Assembly (NCBI GenBank): GCA_021805025.1
Contig: JAJZGF010000002.1
Span: 46,102-101,046 of the forward strand
Origin: Acidobacteriota bacterium
GTDB lineage: Bacteria > Acidobacteriota > Terriglobia > Terriglobales > Acidobacteriaceae
Reading direction: 5' to 3'
Length of the DNA: 54,945 nucleotides
Shown: positions 17,558 through 25,442 of the stretch, piece by piece
Layout of the letters: each line of letters opens with the position of its first letter
Numbering within the stretch: position 1 is the stretch's first letter
Notes under the pieces: generated by a model
Told to the model about the DNA's origin: nothing
Seen by the model: only the letters and a program-made list of their open reading frames with translations
Database searches by the model: none
Position numbers and translations under genes: made by a program

Positions 17558-18048
17558 AAAACACGACTGCCGGGCATCCAATTCGGCTGGTCGGGTTCAC
17601 CCCACATTTGGCCGTCAACCGCCTCCCCGCTCATTTATTCTCTAACCCACTCATTCCACAAGGAAAATTCCTCACCCCGTTTTGCAGATTATTTCCCGCA
17701 AACGCGCACAATAGATCTATCAGCCTGAGATTCGCGGCCGCACCTTGCCGCGCTCTCAGGCCTTTCTGCTTTCGAGGAGAGCACTACTTCATGCCATTGA
17801 CCGTCCCGCCTTCGTACCAGCCTTTAGGCCCACCCATGCCCGTACTCTCCGCCAACTCCCCAGCCCCCACCCTCCAAAAAAGTAAATACCCACGCCCTAT
17901 CCAATATCTTTCTTTCTCACAGTCAGCTTGCATGTCTTCCCAACGCCGGTTTCGCCCAGTTTTCGCCTTGCGCGCCAATGCCATTCCCGTACAGCATTCA
18001 CCCACCGCCTGCCGGCAACCCGCACGTGGTTTATCCTGCTCTTTACGC
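17558..18048 (+). other. pheST leader: Long pheST leader region
   Basis: About 490 nt before pheS. It holds a strong two-part hairpin at 17723-17761, then an excellent Shine-Dalgarno GAGGAGAG at 17774-17781 and ATG 17791, whose reading frame runs without stop into pheS (86 codons upstream). The stretch 17640-18040 is pyrimidine-rich and of lower GC than the genes around. I see no Phe-rich leader peptide and no T-box signature. Confidence 0.5.
17723..17761 (+). promoter_or_regulatory. Two-part hairpin in the pheST leader
   Basis: Outer stem GCCTGAGA (17723-17730) with TCTCAGGC (17754-17761), inner stem CGCGG (17733-17737) with CCGCG (17748-17752), 10-nt loop. A T-rich stretch follows (CTTTCTGCTTT). 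It could be an attenuator or a terminator of the preceding gene, just ahead of the ribosome site at 17774. Confidence 0.5.
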
Positions 18049-19155
18049 ATGACGAATGAAGTAATCCCCAATCTCACGGCATTTGACGAAGCCGCGCTCG
18101 GCCAGGCCTTTGCCACGCTCGAACGTCAGGCCCGCGACGCCGCCTCCGCGCTCGGCTCGCCCGAGGCCGTGGAAGCTTTCCGCCTGCACTGGCTGGGCCG
18201 CAAGCAGGGCCTGCTCAATGAGGTTTCCAGCCGCTGGCTCAAGGCCGCCCCGCCTGAGGCCAAGAAGGCCCTCGGTCAGCGCTTCAACGCCCTCAAGTCC
18301 GCTGTAGAAGCCCTGCTCGACGCGGCCTCCGGCGCAGGTCCATCCGACGCCGCCCTCGCCGCCGAAGCCATTGACATCACCCTGCCCGGCTCCCGCCGCC
18401 TTACCGGCGCAGAACATCCCATCACGAAGACCCTCAATGAAATCGTCTCCGTCTTCGCGGCACTCGGGTATTCGGTCGGCGTCGGCCCCGAGGTCGAAAC
18501 CGACTTCTACAACTTCGAGTGCATGAACTTCCCGCCCGGCCATCCCGCGCGCGACACGCAGGACACGCTCGTCGTTGCCAATCAGGACCGCCGCCCCCAG
18601 CGCGACCGCCTCCTCCTGCGCACCCACACCTCGCCCGTCCAGATGCGCACCATGGAGCAGCAGGCGCCTCCGGTGCGGATTGTGATTCCGGGGAAAGTGC
18701 ATCGGAACGATGCCACCGACGCCACGCACTCGCCCATCTTTCATCAAGTAGAAGGCCTCTGCGTCGATACCAACATCACCTTCTCTGATCTCAAGGGCAC
18801 GCTCGATCACGCCATGAAGGCCCTCTTCGGCTCGTCCGTCAAGACGCGCTTCTTCCCGTCGTTCTTCCCGTTCACTGAGCCCAGTGCCGACGTCCAAATC
18901 AGCTGCATCTTCTGTGGCGGAAAAGGCTGTCGCAAGTGCAAGCACTCCGGCTGGATTGAGCTGCTCGGCTGCGGCATGGTTGACCCCGCCGTCTTCGCCT
19001 TCGCCAAGGAAAAGCAGCCCGCCTACGACCCGAAAAAGATCTCCGGCTTCGCCTTCGGCATGGGCGTCGAGCGCATCGCCATGATGAAGTACGGCATCAG
19101 CGAAATCGGCCAGTTCTACGCCGGCGATATGAGATTTCTGGGGCAATTCGCATGA
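18049..19155 (+). CDS. pheS: Phenylalanine--tRNA ligase alpha subunit
   Basis: 368 aa from ATG 18049. N-terminal coiled-coil (about 1-90, with EAFRLHWLGRKQGLL), then the class II catalytic core: motif 1 region HPITKTLNEIVSVF, the conserved GPEVETDFYNFECMNFPPGHPARD, motif 2 region VHRNDATDATHSPIFHQVEG and motif 3 GFAFGMGVERIAMMKYGI. An insertion ISCIFCGGKGCRKCKHSGWIE (about 280-300) has four Cys and looks like a zinc-binding knuckle, also found in many PheS proteins. Attaches Phe to tRNA-Phe as an alpha2beta2 enzyme. ATG 18049 has no Shine-Dalgarno; an in-frame ATG 17791 does (see findings). The stop overlaps pheT as ATGA. Confidence 0.97.
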   Translation: MTNEVIPNLTAFDEAALGQAFATLERQARDAASALGSPEAVEAFRLHWLGRKQGLLNEVSSRWLKAAPPEAKKALGQRFNALKSAVEALLDAASGAGPSDAALAAEAIDITLPGSRRLTGAEHPITKTLNEIVSVFAALGYSVGVGPEVETDFYNFECMNFPPGHPARDTQDTLVVANQDRRPQRDRLLLRTHTSPVQMRTMEQQAPPVRIVIPGKVHRNDATDATHSPIFHQVEGLCVDTNITFSDLKGTLDHAMKALFGSSVKTRFFPSFFPFTEPSADVQISCIFCGGKGCRKCKHSGWIELLGCGMVDPAVFAFAKEKQPAYDPKKISGFAFGMGVERIAMMKYGISEIGQFYAGDMRFLGQFA

Positions 19156-21257
19156 AGATACTCACCAAGTGGCTTCGAGCTTACCTGCCTGAATTGTCAG
19201 TCGACGACTTGAGACTCGCCGAAGACCTCACCCTGCGCGGCATCGCCGTCGAGGGCATCTTCGACCTCGGCGACGGCAACGGCTCGCTCTACGAGATGGA
19301 CATCACCACCAACCGCGTCGACGCCATGAACCACTACGGCATCGCCCGCGAGGCCGCCGCCATCTACGGCGTTCCGCTGCTCCCGCTCGACCTCGCGCTG
19401 CCCGCGCCCCAGCCCGCCGCCGCGTCGTTCTCCGTGAAGATTGAAGCCGAAGACGCCTGCGGCCGCTTCACCGCGCGCGTCCTGCGTGGCATCACCGTCA
19501 CCGACTCGCGCGACTGGTTCGCGCAAGCCGAAGTCGACACCTACTTCCGTCTTCTCGAGCAGAAGAAAATCTCCAGCGCCGTCGATGCCACCAACTTTGT
19601 CTGGCTCGCCATGGGCCAGCCCACGCACGCCTTCGACCTCGACAAAATCGAGGGCGGCATCGTCGTGCGCCGCGCCCGCAAAGGCGAGAAGCTCAAGACC
19701 CTCGACGGCATCGAGCGCACGCTCGACCCCGAAGACCTCGTGGTTGCCGATCACGCCAAGCCGCTCGCCCTTGCCGGCGTCATGGGCGGCTGGGATTCCA
19801 TGATTACTCCCGCGACGAAGAACGTTCTTGTCGAAGCCGCCTGGTTCGAGCCCATGGCCGTGCGCCGCACCGCGCGCCGCCACGGACTGCACACCGACGC
19901 CAGCCACCGCTTCGAGCGCGGAGCCGATTTCAACGCCGCGCCGGTCGCCTCCGCGCTCGTCAGCCGCATCCTCCTTGCCGCCGGTGGCTCCATCGAGGGC
20001 GATCTCGTCGATGTCCGCGTGCCCGCACTTGAGGCCCGCACCGCCGCGCGCAAGCCGATTGCGCTCGCGCTCAGCGAGGTCCAGCGCATCCTCGGCACCA
20101 CAACGGACGCCGACGGCATCACCGCTGCCACCGTCGAGGGTGTCCTGGCTGCCCTTGGCTGCATGCTCGCACCCGCCGGCGCCGCCGCGTGGAGTGTCAC
20201 GCTGCCATCGTGGCGGCTCGACATCGAGCGCGAAATCGACCTCATCGAAGAGGTCGCGCGCGTCTACGGTTACAACCGGTTCGCCAACACGCTGCCAGCC
20301 TTCGGCGGTGGCGTGACTGCGCTGTCTTCTGCCCAGGCCGAGTCTGCCCTGCGTGAAACGCTGCGCTCTGCCGGCTTCCACGAGGCCATCGCCAGCACCT
20401 TCTGCTCCGCGAGTGACGCCGCACTCACCGCGCCGCAGCCCGGCCTGGTCGTGCCGCTCGGCAATCCGCTCAGCGAGGAAGCCGGCGTGCTGCGCCCGTC
20501 GCTTATTCCCGGCATGTTAACCATGGTCGCGGGCAACCTCCATCGCGATGTGAGCGACGTGCGTCTCTTCGAGCTGGGCACTGTCTTCAGCGGCACCACG
20601 GAGAAAGTGGACGAGCGCCCGGCCCTGGCCTTCGTCGCCGCCGGAGCGCTGCCCGAGCAGAGCGCGCTCCATCCCGCGCGCGCCGTTGAATTTCACGACC
20701 TCAAGGGCGTCGTCGAGCAGGTGCTTGCACGCTTCCAGACCCGCACTGTCTACTTCGATCGTTTCCCGCCCGAAGCCGGCCTCAACCCTGCGTGGCTTCA
20801 TCCATTTCGCTCCGCGCGCATCGTGGCCGAGGGCACCACGGTCGGATGGTTCGGCCAGTTGCATCCGCGCGAGGCCGCGGCCCGCAAGCTCAAGGAGACG
20901 GTCCTCCTCGGTGAAATCGATCTCGACCGGCTCTACAAGTTGCCTCTGCGCAAGCCCGCCGCGCGCGAGCTTTCGCGCTTCCAGCCCGTTCGCCGCGACT
21001 TTTCTCTTGTTCTGGATGAGAGTGTTGCCTGGGAACAAATTGACCGGACGCTGGCCTCGCTGGCCATTCCGGAAATGGTGGATTGGCGCGCCCGCGAGAC
21101 CTTCCGCGACGCAAAACTCGGCGCGCGCGAATACTCGCTGCTGATGGGCGTCACCTTCCAGGCCGCTGACCGTACCCTGCGCGAAGAGGAACTGCAGGCC
21201 TTCCAGGCGCAGGTCATAGCCGCTGTTGGCAAGGCTGGGGCGCGTCTGCGCAGTTAG
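19152..21257 (+). CDS. pheT: Phenylalanine--tRNA ligase beta subunit lacking the EMAP/OB domain
   Basis: 701 aa instead of about 790-800. The first 38 residues (MKILTKWLRAYLPEL...GIAVEGIFD) are the first half of domain B1, but the chain passes straight to the second half, YEMDITTNRVDAMNHYGIAREAAAIYG, with no OB-fold (B2) tRNA-binding domain between them. The B3/B4 editing module (about 150-250, with VDATNFVWLAMGQPTHAFD and LAGVMGG), B5 (about 270-370), the catalytic-like B6/B7 core (about 390-590) and the C-terminal ferredoxin-fold anticodon-binding domain (about 605-700, with SRFQPVRRDFSLVLDE) are present. ATGA overlap with pheS gives coupled translation. Confidence 0.96.
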   Translation: MKILTKWLRAYLPELSVDDLRLAEDLTLRGIAVEGIFDLGDGNGSLYEMDITTNRVDAMNHYGIAREAAAIYGVPLLPLDLALPAPQPAAASFSVKIEAEDACGRFTARVLRGITVTDSRDWFAQAEVDTYFRLLEQKKISSAVDATNFVWLAMGQPTHAFDLDKIEGGIVVRRARKGEKLKTLDGIERTLDPEDLVVADHAKPLALAGVMGGWDSMITPATKNVLVEAAWFEPMAVRRTARRHGLHTDASHRFERGADFNAAPVASALVSRILLAAGGSIEGDLVDVRVPALEARTAARKPIALALSEVQRILGTTTDADGITAATVEGVLAALGCMLAPAGAAAWSVTLPSWRLDIEREIDLIEEVARVYGYNRFANTLPAFGGGVTALSSAQAESALRETLRSAGFHEAIASTFCSASDAALTAPQPGLVVPLGNPLSEEAGVLRPSLIPGMLTMVAGNLHRDVSDVRLFELGTVFSGTTEKVDERPALAFVAAGALPEQSALHPARAVEFHDLKGVVEQVLARFQTRTVYFDRFPPEAGLNPAWLHPFRSARIVAEGTTVGWFGQLHPREAAARKLKETVLLGEIDLDRLYKLPLRKPAARELSRFQPVRRDFSLVLDESVAWEQIDRTLASLAIPEMVDWRARETFRDAKLGAREYSLLMGVTFQAADRTLREEELQAFQAQVIAAVGKAGARLRS

Positions 21258-21324
21258 GCGCGGCGCGGCGTGTATTTGGCGCTATACTTGCACGGAAAAG
21301 GTTGCTGCCGCGGAGGCCAAGAAC

Positions 21325-21663
21325 ATGACGCAGACATTTTGGGATACCGAAGCTACGGACAGGCCGCAACAGGAGCAAAACACGCCGGACCAGGGTGGCG
21401 AGCCGGTGGCCCTGGCTCTAAGCGCCGATGACTTTTCCGCGCTGGAAGAGCGCATCGTACGCGCCGTCGAGCTCGTCAAGCGTGAGCGCGCCGCCCGGAT
21501 GGAAGCGGAGGAGCGCGCTGCCCGGGCTGAAGCGCAACTTGGCGATCAGACTCCGCTCTTTGATCAACTTAAGCAGGAAGTTCGCGCCCTGCGCACAGAA
21601 CGCGATCATGTGCGTCAGCGCGTGGAGCGACTGCTGTCTCAACTGGATGCCTTGGAGCTGTGA
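21325..21663 (+). CDS. ZapB-like coiled-coil protein
   Basis: 112 aa from ATG 21325, with CGGAGG at 21311-21316. The first 40 residues are polar; from about 45 to the end runs a continuous heptad-like coiled coil rich in Arg, Glu and Ala, ending QLKQEVRALRTERDHVRQRV. Such short coiled-coil proteins placed directly before zapA are usually ZapB-type division factors that bridge ZapA-FtsZ to the chromosome. Assignment rests on form and position, not on a specific motif. The zapA start lies 8 nt after its stop. Confidence 0.7.
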   Translation: MTQTFWDTEATDRPQQEQNTPDQGGEPVALALSADDFSALEERIVRAVELVKRERAARMEAEERAARAEAQLGDQTPLFDQLKQEVRALRTERDHVRQRVERLLSQLDALEL

Positions 21664-21671
21664 GGAAACCA

Positions 21672-21986
21672 ATGGCAAAGAAGAATGCCGCGAAGCAGCC
21701 CGGCTACACGACCGTATCGATTTACGACCAGGCCTATCATCTGACCGGGCAGGATCCGGACCACATTCGCCGTCTTGCCTCGCAGGTGGATGCGAAGATG
21801 CGCGCGGTTGCCGCGCAGGGCCGCACCGTGGACTCATTGCGCGTGGCCGTGCTGGCCGCGCTCAATCTTGCCGATGAGCTTTCACAAACTGCGGGCGCGG
21901 ATGTCCGCAGGGGCCACAATCGGGCAGTAAGCCTGCGCGGCCTGCTGGATGAAGTGCTGGAAGACGAGCTCAAGACAGGATCGTAG
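21672..21986 (+). CDS. zapA: Cell division protein ZapA
   Basis: 104 aa from ATG 21672, with TGAGGA at 21661-21666 embedded in the stop of the preceding gene. The ZapA pattern is clear: a short N-terminal beta segment TVSIYDQAYHLTGQDPDHIRRLASQVDAKMRAVA followed by VDSLRVAVLAALNLADEL and a helical C-terminus. ZapA bundles FtsZ filaments at midcell. It is followed by a probable 6S RNA gene, the same neighbourhood as zapA-ssrS in Proteobacteria. Confidence 0.93.
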   Translation: MAKKNAAKQPGYTTVSIYDQAYHLTGQDPDHIRRLASQVDAKMRAVAAQGRTVDSLRVAVLAALNLADELSQTAGADVRRGHNRAVSLRGLLDEVLEDELKTGS

Positions 21987-22066
21987 TCCTCGCTCCCGTT
22001 TTGATTTCATGCGCCCAAATCGGGGCGGCTGGCGCGCTATCACACTGCGCCCTCTTCGCACAAGAC

Positions 22067-22095
22067 TTGCAATTCCTCGCCGCTACCCCTACTAT
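22067..22095 (+). promoter_or_regulatory. Probable sigma70 promoter of the 6S-like RNA
   Basis: TTGCAA (22067-22072) and TACTAT (22090-22095) are separated by exactly 17 nt. The predicted transcript start is near 22102, about 6 nt before the first base of the closing stem of the RNA. Two mismatches in each box. Confidence 0.5.
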
Positions 22096-22101
22096 CCGCA
22101 A

Positions 22102-22290
22102 TAGAAACCGGCCTGCAAAGCAGGTGGGCGATCAACGCTGGTTGAACCAACATTCAATGAACAGGGGCTCAACTCGACAATCGGTTCTGTGTGCCGTGTC
22201 CGCCAGTCCGGAATGCCTAATGAACCGCGGAGAGCTCCACCGTCTTAGGACGGGTTCACCGGCGCATCACCCACGGCCCAGCGGGCCGGA
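22102..22290 (+). ncRNA. ssrS: Probable 6S RNA
   Basis: A roughly 185-nt non-coding stretch directly after zapA, the classical place of ssrS. The ends pair: CCGGCCTGC (22108-22116) with GCGGGCCGG (22281-22289, one G-U), then GTGGGCGAT (22124-22132) with ATCACCCAC (22266-22274, one mismatch), giving a closing stem with an internal loop. The middle holds a large open region, an apical stem built on CGGTTC/GAACCG, and a small hairpin CCGTC-ttag-GACGG on the 3' side, the overall plan of 6S RNA with its central bubble. It has its own promoter-like sequence. 6S RNA binds the sigma70 holoenzyme in stationary phase. No covariance search was possible, so it remains probable. Confidence 0.62.
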
Positions 22291-22331
22291 TTCTACCTTC
22301 CTAGCCGTCTAAAGAAGATATTCTTCCATCA

Positions 22332-23147
22332 GTGCATCCTGTCCTCTTTCACTTCGGTCCAATACTCATCCCGTCGTATGGCGTGATGACGGCGCTCGGC
22401 ATGTTGCTGGCGCTCGCCATGGTGCTGCGCACGGCGCGCATCGCCGGGGGCGACCCCAATGAACTCTGGAATCTCTGCATTGTGGCTCTGTTTGCCGCGC
22501 TGGTCGGCACGCGCGTGCTGCTGGTCATCGTCAACTGGACGGTGCTGCGCAGCCATCCCGCATGGCTGCTCACTCTGGCCATGGTCCATCATCCCCTGCT
22601 GGCAGGTGTTGCGTCCCTGCTGGCTCTGGCCGCCGGGCTGGTCTATGCGCGCCGCAAGCAGATGCCGCTGGCCAACACGGCCGACGCCCTCGCGGCACCG
22701 CTTGCGCTTGGCCTTGCGTTTGAGCAGTTCGGCGCCCTGCTTGCCGGTTCCGGCTTCGGCACCGTGACCGGCCGGCGCTGGGCTGTCCTCTATACCAGCC
22801 CGTTTGCGGCGCGCTGGAGCGGCGCGCCGCTCGGCGTACCCGTGCATCCCGTGCAGCTCTACGCCGCACTCGCGTTCCTCACCCTGTCGTTGGCCCTGCT
22901 CGTATGGTTGCCGGAGCGCCGCCAGGTGGGCGACGTCGCGGGCCTCGCGCTGCTGGGTCTGGGCGCGATCCTCTACTTCACCGAGTTTCTGCGCGATCCC
23001 GCAGGTCGCGGCGTCGTTTTCCAGGGCGCACTCGACGGCCCGCAGATCGCGGCCGTCGCGCTTGTTCTGGCCGGCGCGGCACTGCTTCGCCGGCGCGACG
23101 CCCGCGCCGCAACTGCCGTTGAATCCAGTGAGGCCAATCATGGCTGA
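22332..23147 (+). CDS. lgt: Prolipoprotein diacylglyceryl transferase-like protein, divergent
   Basis: 271 aa, GTG start at 22332. Seven or so membrane helices; the N-terminus MHPVLFHFGPILIPSYGVM and the late HPVQLYAAL and YFTEFLRDP segments are those of Lgt, which transfers diacylglycerol to the lipobox Cys of prolipoproteins in the inner membrane. However, the signature GRxGNFxNG is replaced by an EQFGALLAGSGFG stretch, and the usual His/Tyr-Gly-Gly of helix 4 reads LLAGVASLLAL. No Shine-Dalgarno is visible; TATTCT ends 7 nt before the GTG. It overlaps the pseudouridine synthase by 8 nt. Confidence 0.85.
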   Translation: MHPVLFHFGPILIPSYGVMTALGMLLALAMVLRTARIAGGDPNELWNLCIVALFAALVGTRVLLVIVNWTVLRSHPAWLLTLAMVHHPLLAGVASLLALAAGLVYARRKQMPLANTADALAAPLALGLAFEQFGALLAGSGFGTVTGRRWAVLYTSPFAARWSGAPLGVPVHPVQLYAALAFLTLSLALLVWLPERRQVGDVAGLALLGLGAILYFTEFLRDPAGRGVVFQGALDGPQIAAVALVLAGAALLRRRDARAATAVESSEANHG

Positions 23148-24228
23148 GGCACGCACGGTAACCGTGCCGCTGGAGGCAGCAGGCCAGCGGCTTGATCATT
23201 TTCTTGCTACGCAGATGGAAGGCGTGAGTCGCTCGCGTGTGCAGTTGCTGCTTGAGCAGGGCGATGTCGTCGTGGATGGCACGCGGCACAAGGCATCTCT
23301 CAAGCTTCGCGGAGGAGAGCAGATCACCGTGACCGGTGAGCCGCATCCCGCGCCGCTAAAGGCAATGCCGGAGGATATTCCACTCCACGTCGTCTTCGAG
23401 GATGCGCACCTTGCCGTCATTGACAAGCCGGCGGGCATGATGGTCCACGCCGGCTCGGGCCAGAATGAAGACGCGCGCAGCCGCGGCACGCTGGTCAATG
23501 CGCTGCTCCATCGCTTTCACGCGCTGTCCTCGACGGGCGGCGATCTGCGCCCCGGCATTGTGCATCGGCTCGACAAGGACACCAGCGGACTGATCGTCGT
23601 GGCCAAGAACGATGCCGCTCATGCCGCGCTGGCCGAGTTGTTTTCCGGCCGCCGCATCAGCAAAACCTACATCGCGCTGGTGCAGGGCGCGGTGGAGCGA
23701 CCGAAGGGCACGATCACGGCAGCCGTCGGCCGCGACCCGGAGCGCCGCACCCGCATGACCACACGGCCCACGGAGAATTCCCGCTCCGCAGTCTCTCACT
23801 ATGAGGTGGTTCGACGCCTCACAACCCGGTTTGGCAACTTCACGCTGGTGCGCGTGCGCATTGAGACCGGTCGCACGCACCAGATCCGCGTGCATATGGC
23901 TTCCATCGGACACCCCGTCGTCGGCGATACGCTGTATGGAGGCGCTGGCCAGCTCACGGATCAGGTTGCCGCGCAGGCGGCACAGTCCAGGGCCGCCCGC
24001 CGCAAGGCTGAACCCGAGCGGCTGAAGCTTGGCCGCAATTTTCTGCACGCGGCCCGCCTCCAGTTCGAACACCCTGTCACCGGCAAGCTCCTCGAACTTG
24101 AGTCCCCGCTGCCTCCCGAGCTGAATCGCTTTCTTGAAAGTCTTGAGAAGGGCAAACCCGGCGGCCCGCAAGAGGCCGCAACTCCTCCCCGAGCGGCGCG
24201 CCCTATTGATAAAATGAGGAAGATATGA
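23140..24228 (+). CDS. RluA/RluD family 23S rRNA pseudouridine synthase
   Basis: 362 aa from ATG 23140, with GAGG 7 nt before it. N-terminal S4 RNA-binding domain (about 15-75, with QRLDHFLATQMEGVSRSRVQ and GDVVVDG), then the pseudouridine synthase domain with the catalytic Asp in GIVHRLDKDTSGLIVVAK (about residue 148) and the substrate-site ETGRTHQIRVHMASIGHPVVGD. The C-terminal extension (about 265-362) is Ala/Arg-rich. Probably RluD-type (uridines in helix 69 of 23S rRNA), but sub-family needs comparison. Overlaps lgt by 8 nt and the VWFA gene as ATGA, so the three genes form one operon. Confidence 0.93.
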   Translation: MAEARTVTVPLEAAGQRLDHFLATQMEGVSRSRVQLLLEQGDVVVDGTRHKASLKLRGGEQITVTGEPHPAPLKAMPEDIPLHVVFEDAHLAVIDKPAGMMVHAGSGQNEDARSRGTLVNALLHRFHALSSTGGDLRPGIVHRLDKDTSGLIVVAKNDAAHAALAELFSGRRISKTYIALVQGAVERPKGTITAAVGRDPERRTRMTTRPTENSRSAVSHYEVVRRLTTRFGNFTLVRVRIETGRTHQIRVHMASIGHPVVGDTLYGGAGQLTDQVAAQAAQSRAARRKAEPERLKLGRNFLHAARLQFEHPVTGKLLELESPLPPELNRFLESLEKGKPGGPQEAATPPRAARPIDKMRKI

Positions 24229-25229
24229 TCCGAAATCTATCGAGCCTGGCACTAGCGGCGTTGTTTTGTGCCGTCACACTCCACGCGCAGCAGCCGGCTG
24301 CGCCGCCCTCTTCCCCAGCTCCCGCAGCGCCGCCCGCCGCCGGATCGGCACAGGCGCCGGCTCCCGCGGCTCAGGATCAGTCCGGCGACAACGCTCCCGT
24401 GCTTCACGTGGGCGTCAATGAGGTCAACCTGATCTTTACCGTGACTGACAAGCACGGCCACTACATCCCCAATCTGAAGCAAAGCGACTTTGCGCTGTTG
24501 GACGACCAGAAGGCGCCGGAGCGCGTGACCTCGTTCCGGCAGCAGATCAACCTGCCCTTGCGCGTCGGCATCCTGATTGACACAAGTACGTCGATTCGCA
24601 CGCGCTTCCAATTCGAGCAGCAGTCGGCGATCGAGTTCTTGCTCAATGTGCTCAAATCCAAGAGCGACCGCGCCTTTGTGATGGGCTTTGATGTCACGCC
24701 CGATGTGACCCAGGACTGGACCAACAATCTCGACGGGCTTGAGACCGGCATCAACCGTCTTCGGCCCGGCGGCGGTACCGCGCTCTTCGATGCCGTCTAC
24801 TCGGCCTGTCGCGACAAACTGCTCAGCGAGCGCGGACCGGACCCCGTGCGCAAGGCCATGATCCTGCTCTCCGACGGCGATGACAATCAGAGTCACGTCT
24901 ATCCTGACGAAGCCATCAAAATGTGCCAGCGCGCCGAGACCATCATCTACACCATCAGCACCAACTGGACGCCAAGCCGTGGCAAGGGCGACGAGGCGCT
25001 GACCAGGATGGCGGAGGAGACCGGCGGCAGAGTCTTCTTCCCTCCATCCGTCGAAGAAGTCTCCAACAGTTTCAAGGGTATTGAGGAGGAGCTGCGCAGC
25101 CAGTACGCGCTCACCTACACGCCGGCCGACTTCAAATACGACGGTGCTTTCCGCCCCATCTACCTCTATTGCAACGACCGGCGCTACACCGCGCGCGCCA
25201 AAAAAGGCTACTTCGCGCCACGGCAATAG
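24225..25229 (+). CDS. VWFA-related acidobacterial domain protein, secreted
   Basis: 334 aa, starting at ATG 24225 within the ATGA overlap with the pseudouridine synthase gene. Signal peptide ending LHA-Q, then a Pro/Ala-rich linker (about 25-55). A beta-rich N-terminal piece (VNEVNLIFTVTDKHGHYIPNL) precedes a von Willebrand factor A domain (about 110-290) with the metal-site motif DTSTS (DxSxS), the Thr in GGGTALFDAV and the Asp in LLSDGDDNQS, so metal binding looks intact. The pattern matches the VWFA-related proteins expanded in Acidobacteria, presumed to mediate protein binding in the periplasm. Function unknown. Followed by a strong terminator. Confidence 0.93.
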   Translation: MIRNLSSLALAALFCAVTLHAQQPAAPPSSPAPAAPPAAGSAQAPAPAAQDQSGDNAPVLHVGVNEVNLIFTVTDKHGHYIPNLKQSDFALLDDQKAPERVTSFRQQINLPLRVGILIDTSTSIRTRFQFEQQSAIEFLLNVLKSKSDRAFVMGFDVTPDVTQDWTNNLDGLETGINRLRPGGGTALFDAVYSACRDKLLSERGPDPVRKAMILLSDGDDNQSHVYPDEAIKMCQRAETIIYTISTNWTPSRGKGDEALTRMAEETGGRVFFPPSVEEVSNSFKGIEEELRSQYALTYTPADFKYDGAFRPIYLYCNDRRYTARAKKGYFAPRQ

Positions 25230-25250
25230 CTCTTGTACTCCCTCCCCGAA

Positions 25251-25284
25251 AAAAGAAAGCCGGCCGACTGTGCCGGCTTTTTTG
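25251..25284 (+). terminator. Intrinsic terminator after the VWFA gene
   Basis: AAAGCCGGC (25256-25264), loop CGACTGT, GCCGGCTTT (25272-25280) and then TTT: a 9-bp perfect stem with six T in a row. It ends the lgt-rluD-VWFA operon. Confidence 0.92.
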
Positions 25285-25442
25285 CGACAAAATCCATGCG
25301 CTGTTTCATTTCGGAACGGATTGCGTCCGGTGCGTCCACTTTTGACTCGTCTCGCATTTCTTTCTTCCCTGCTCTCCACTCCGCTTTCATTTCCGCGATG
25401 AAATGGAAGGAAGACGATTCCGTTCAAGAGGGGAACAATCCG

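Noticed and set aside
17558..18048. T-box or Phe-rich leader peptide before pheST
   Set aside because: No T-box motif and no run of Phe codons after a ribosome site.
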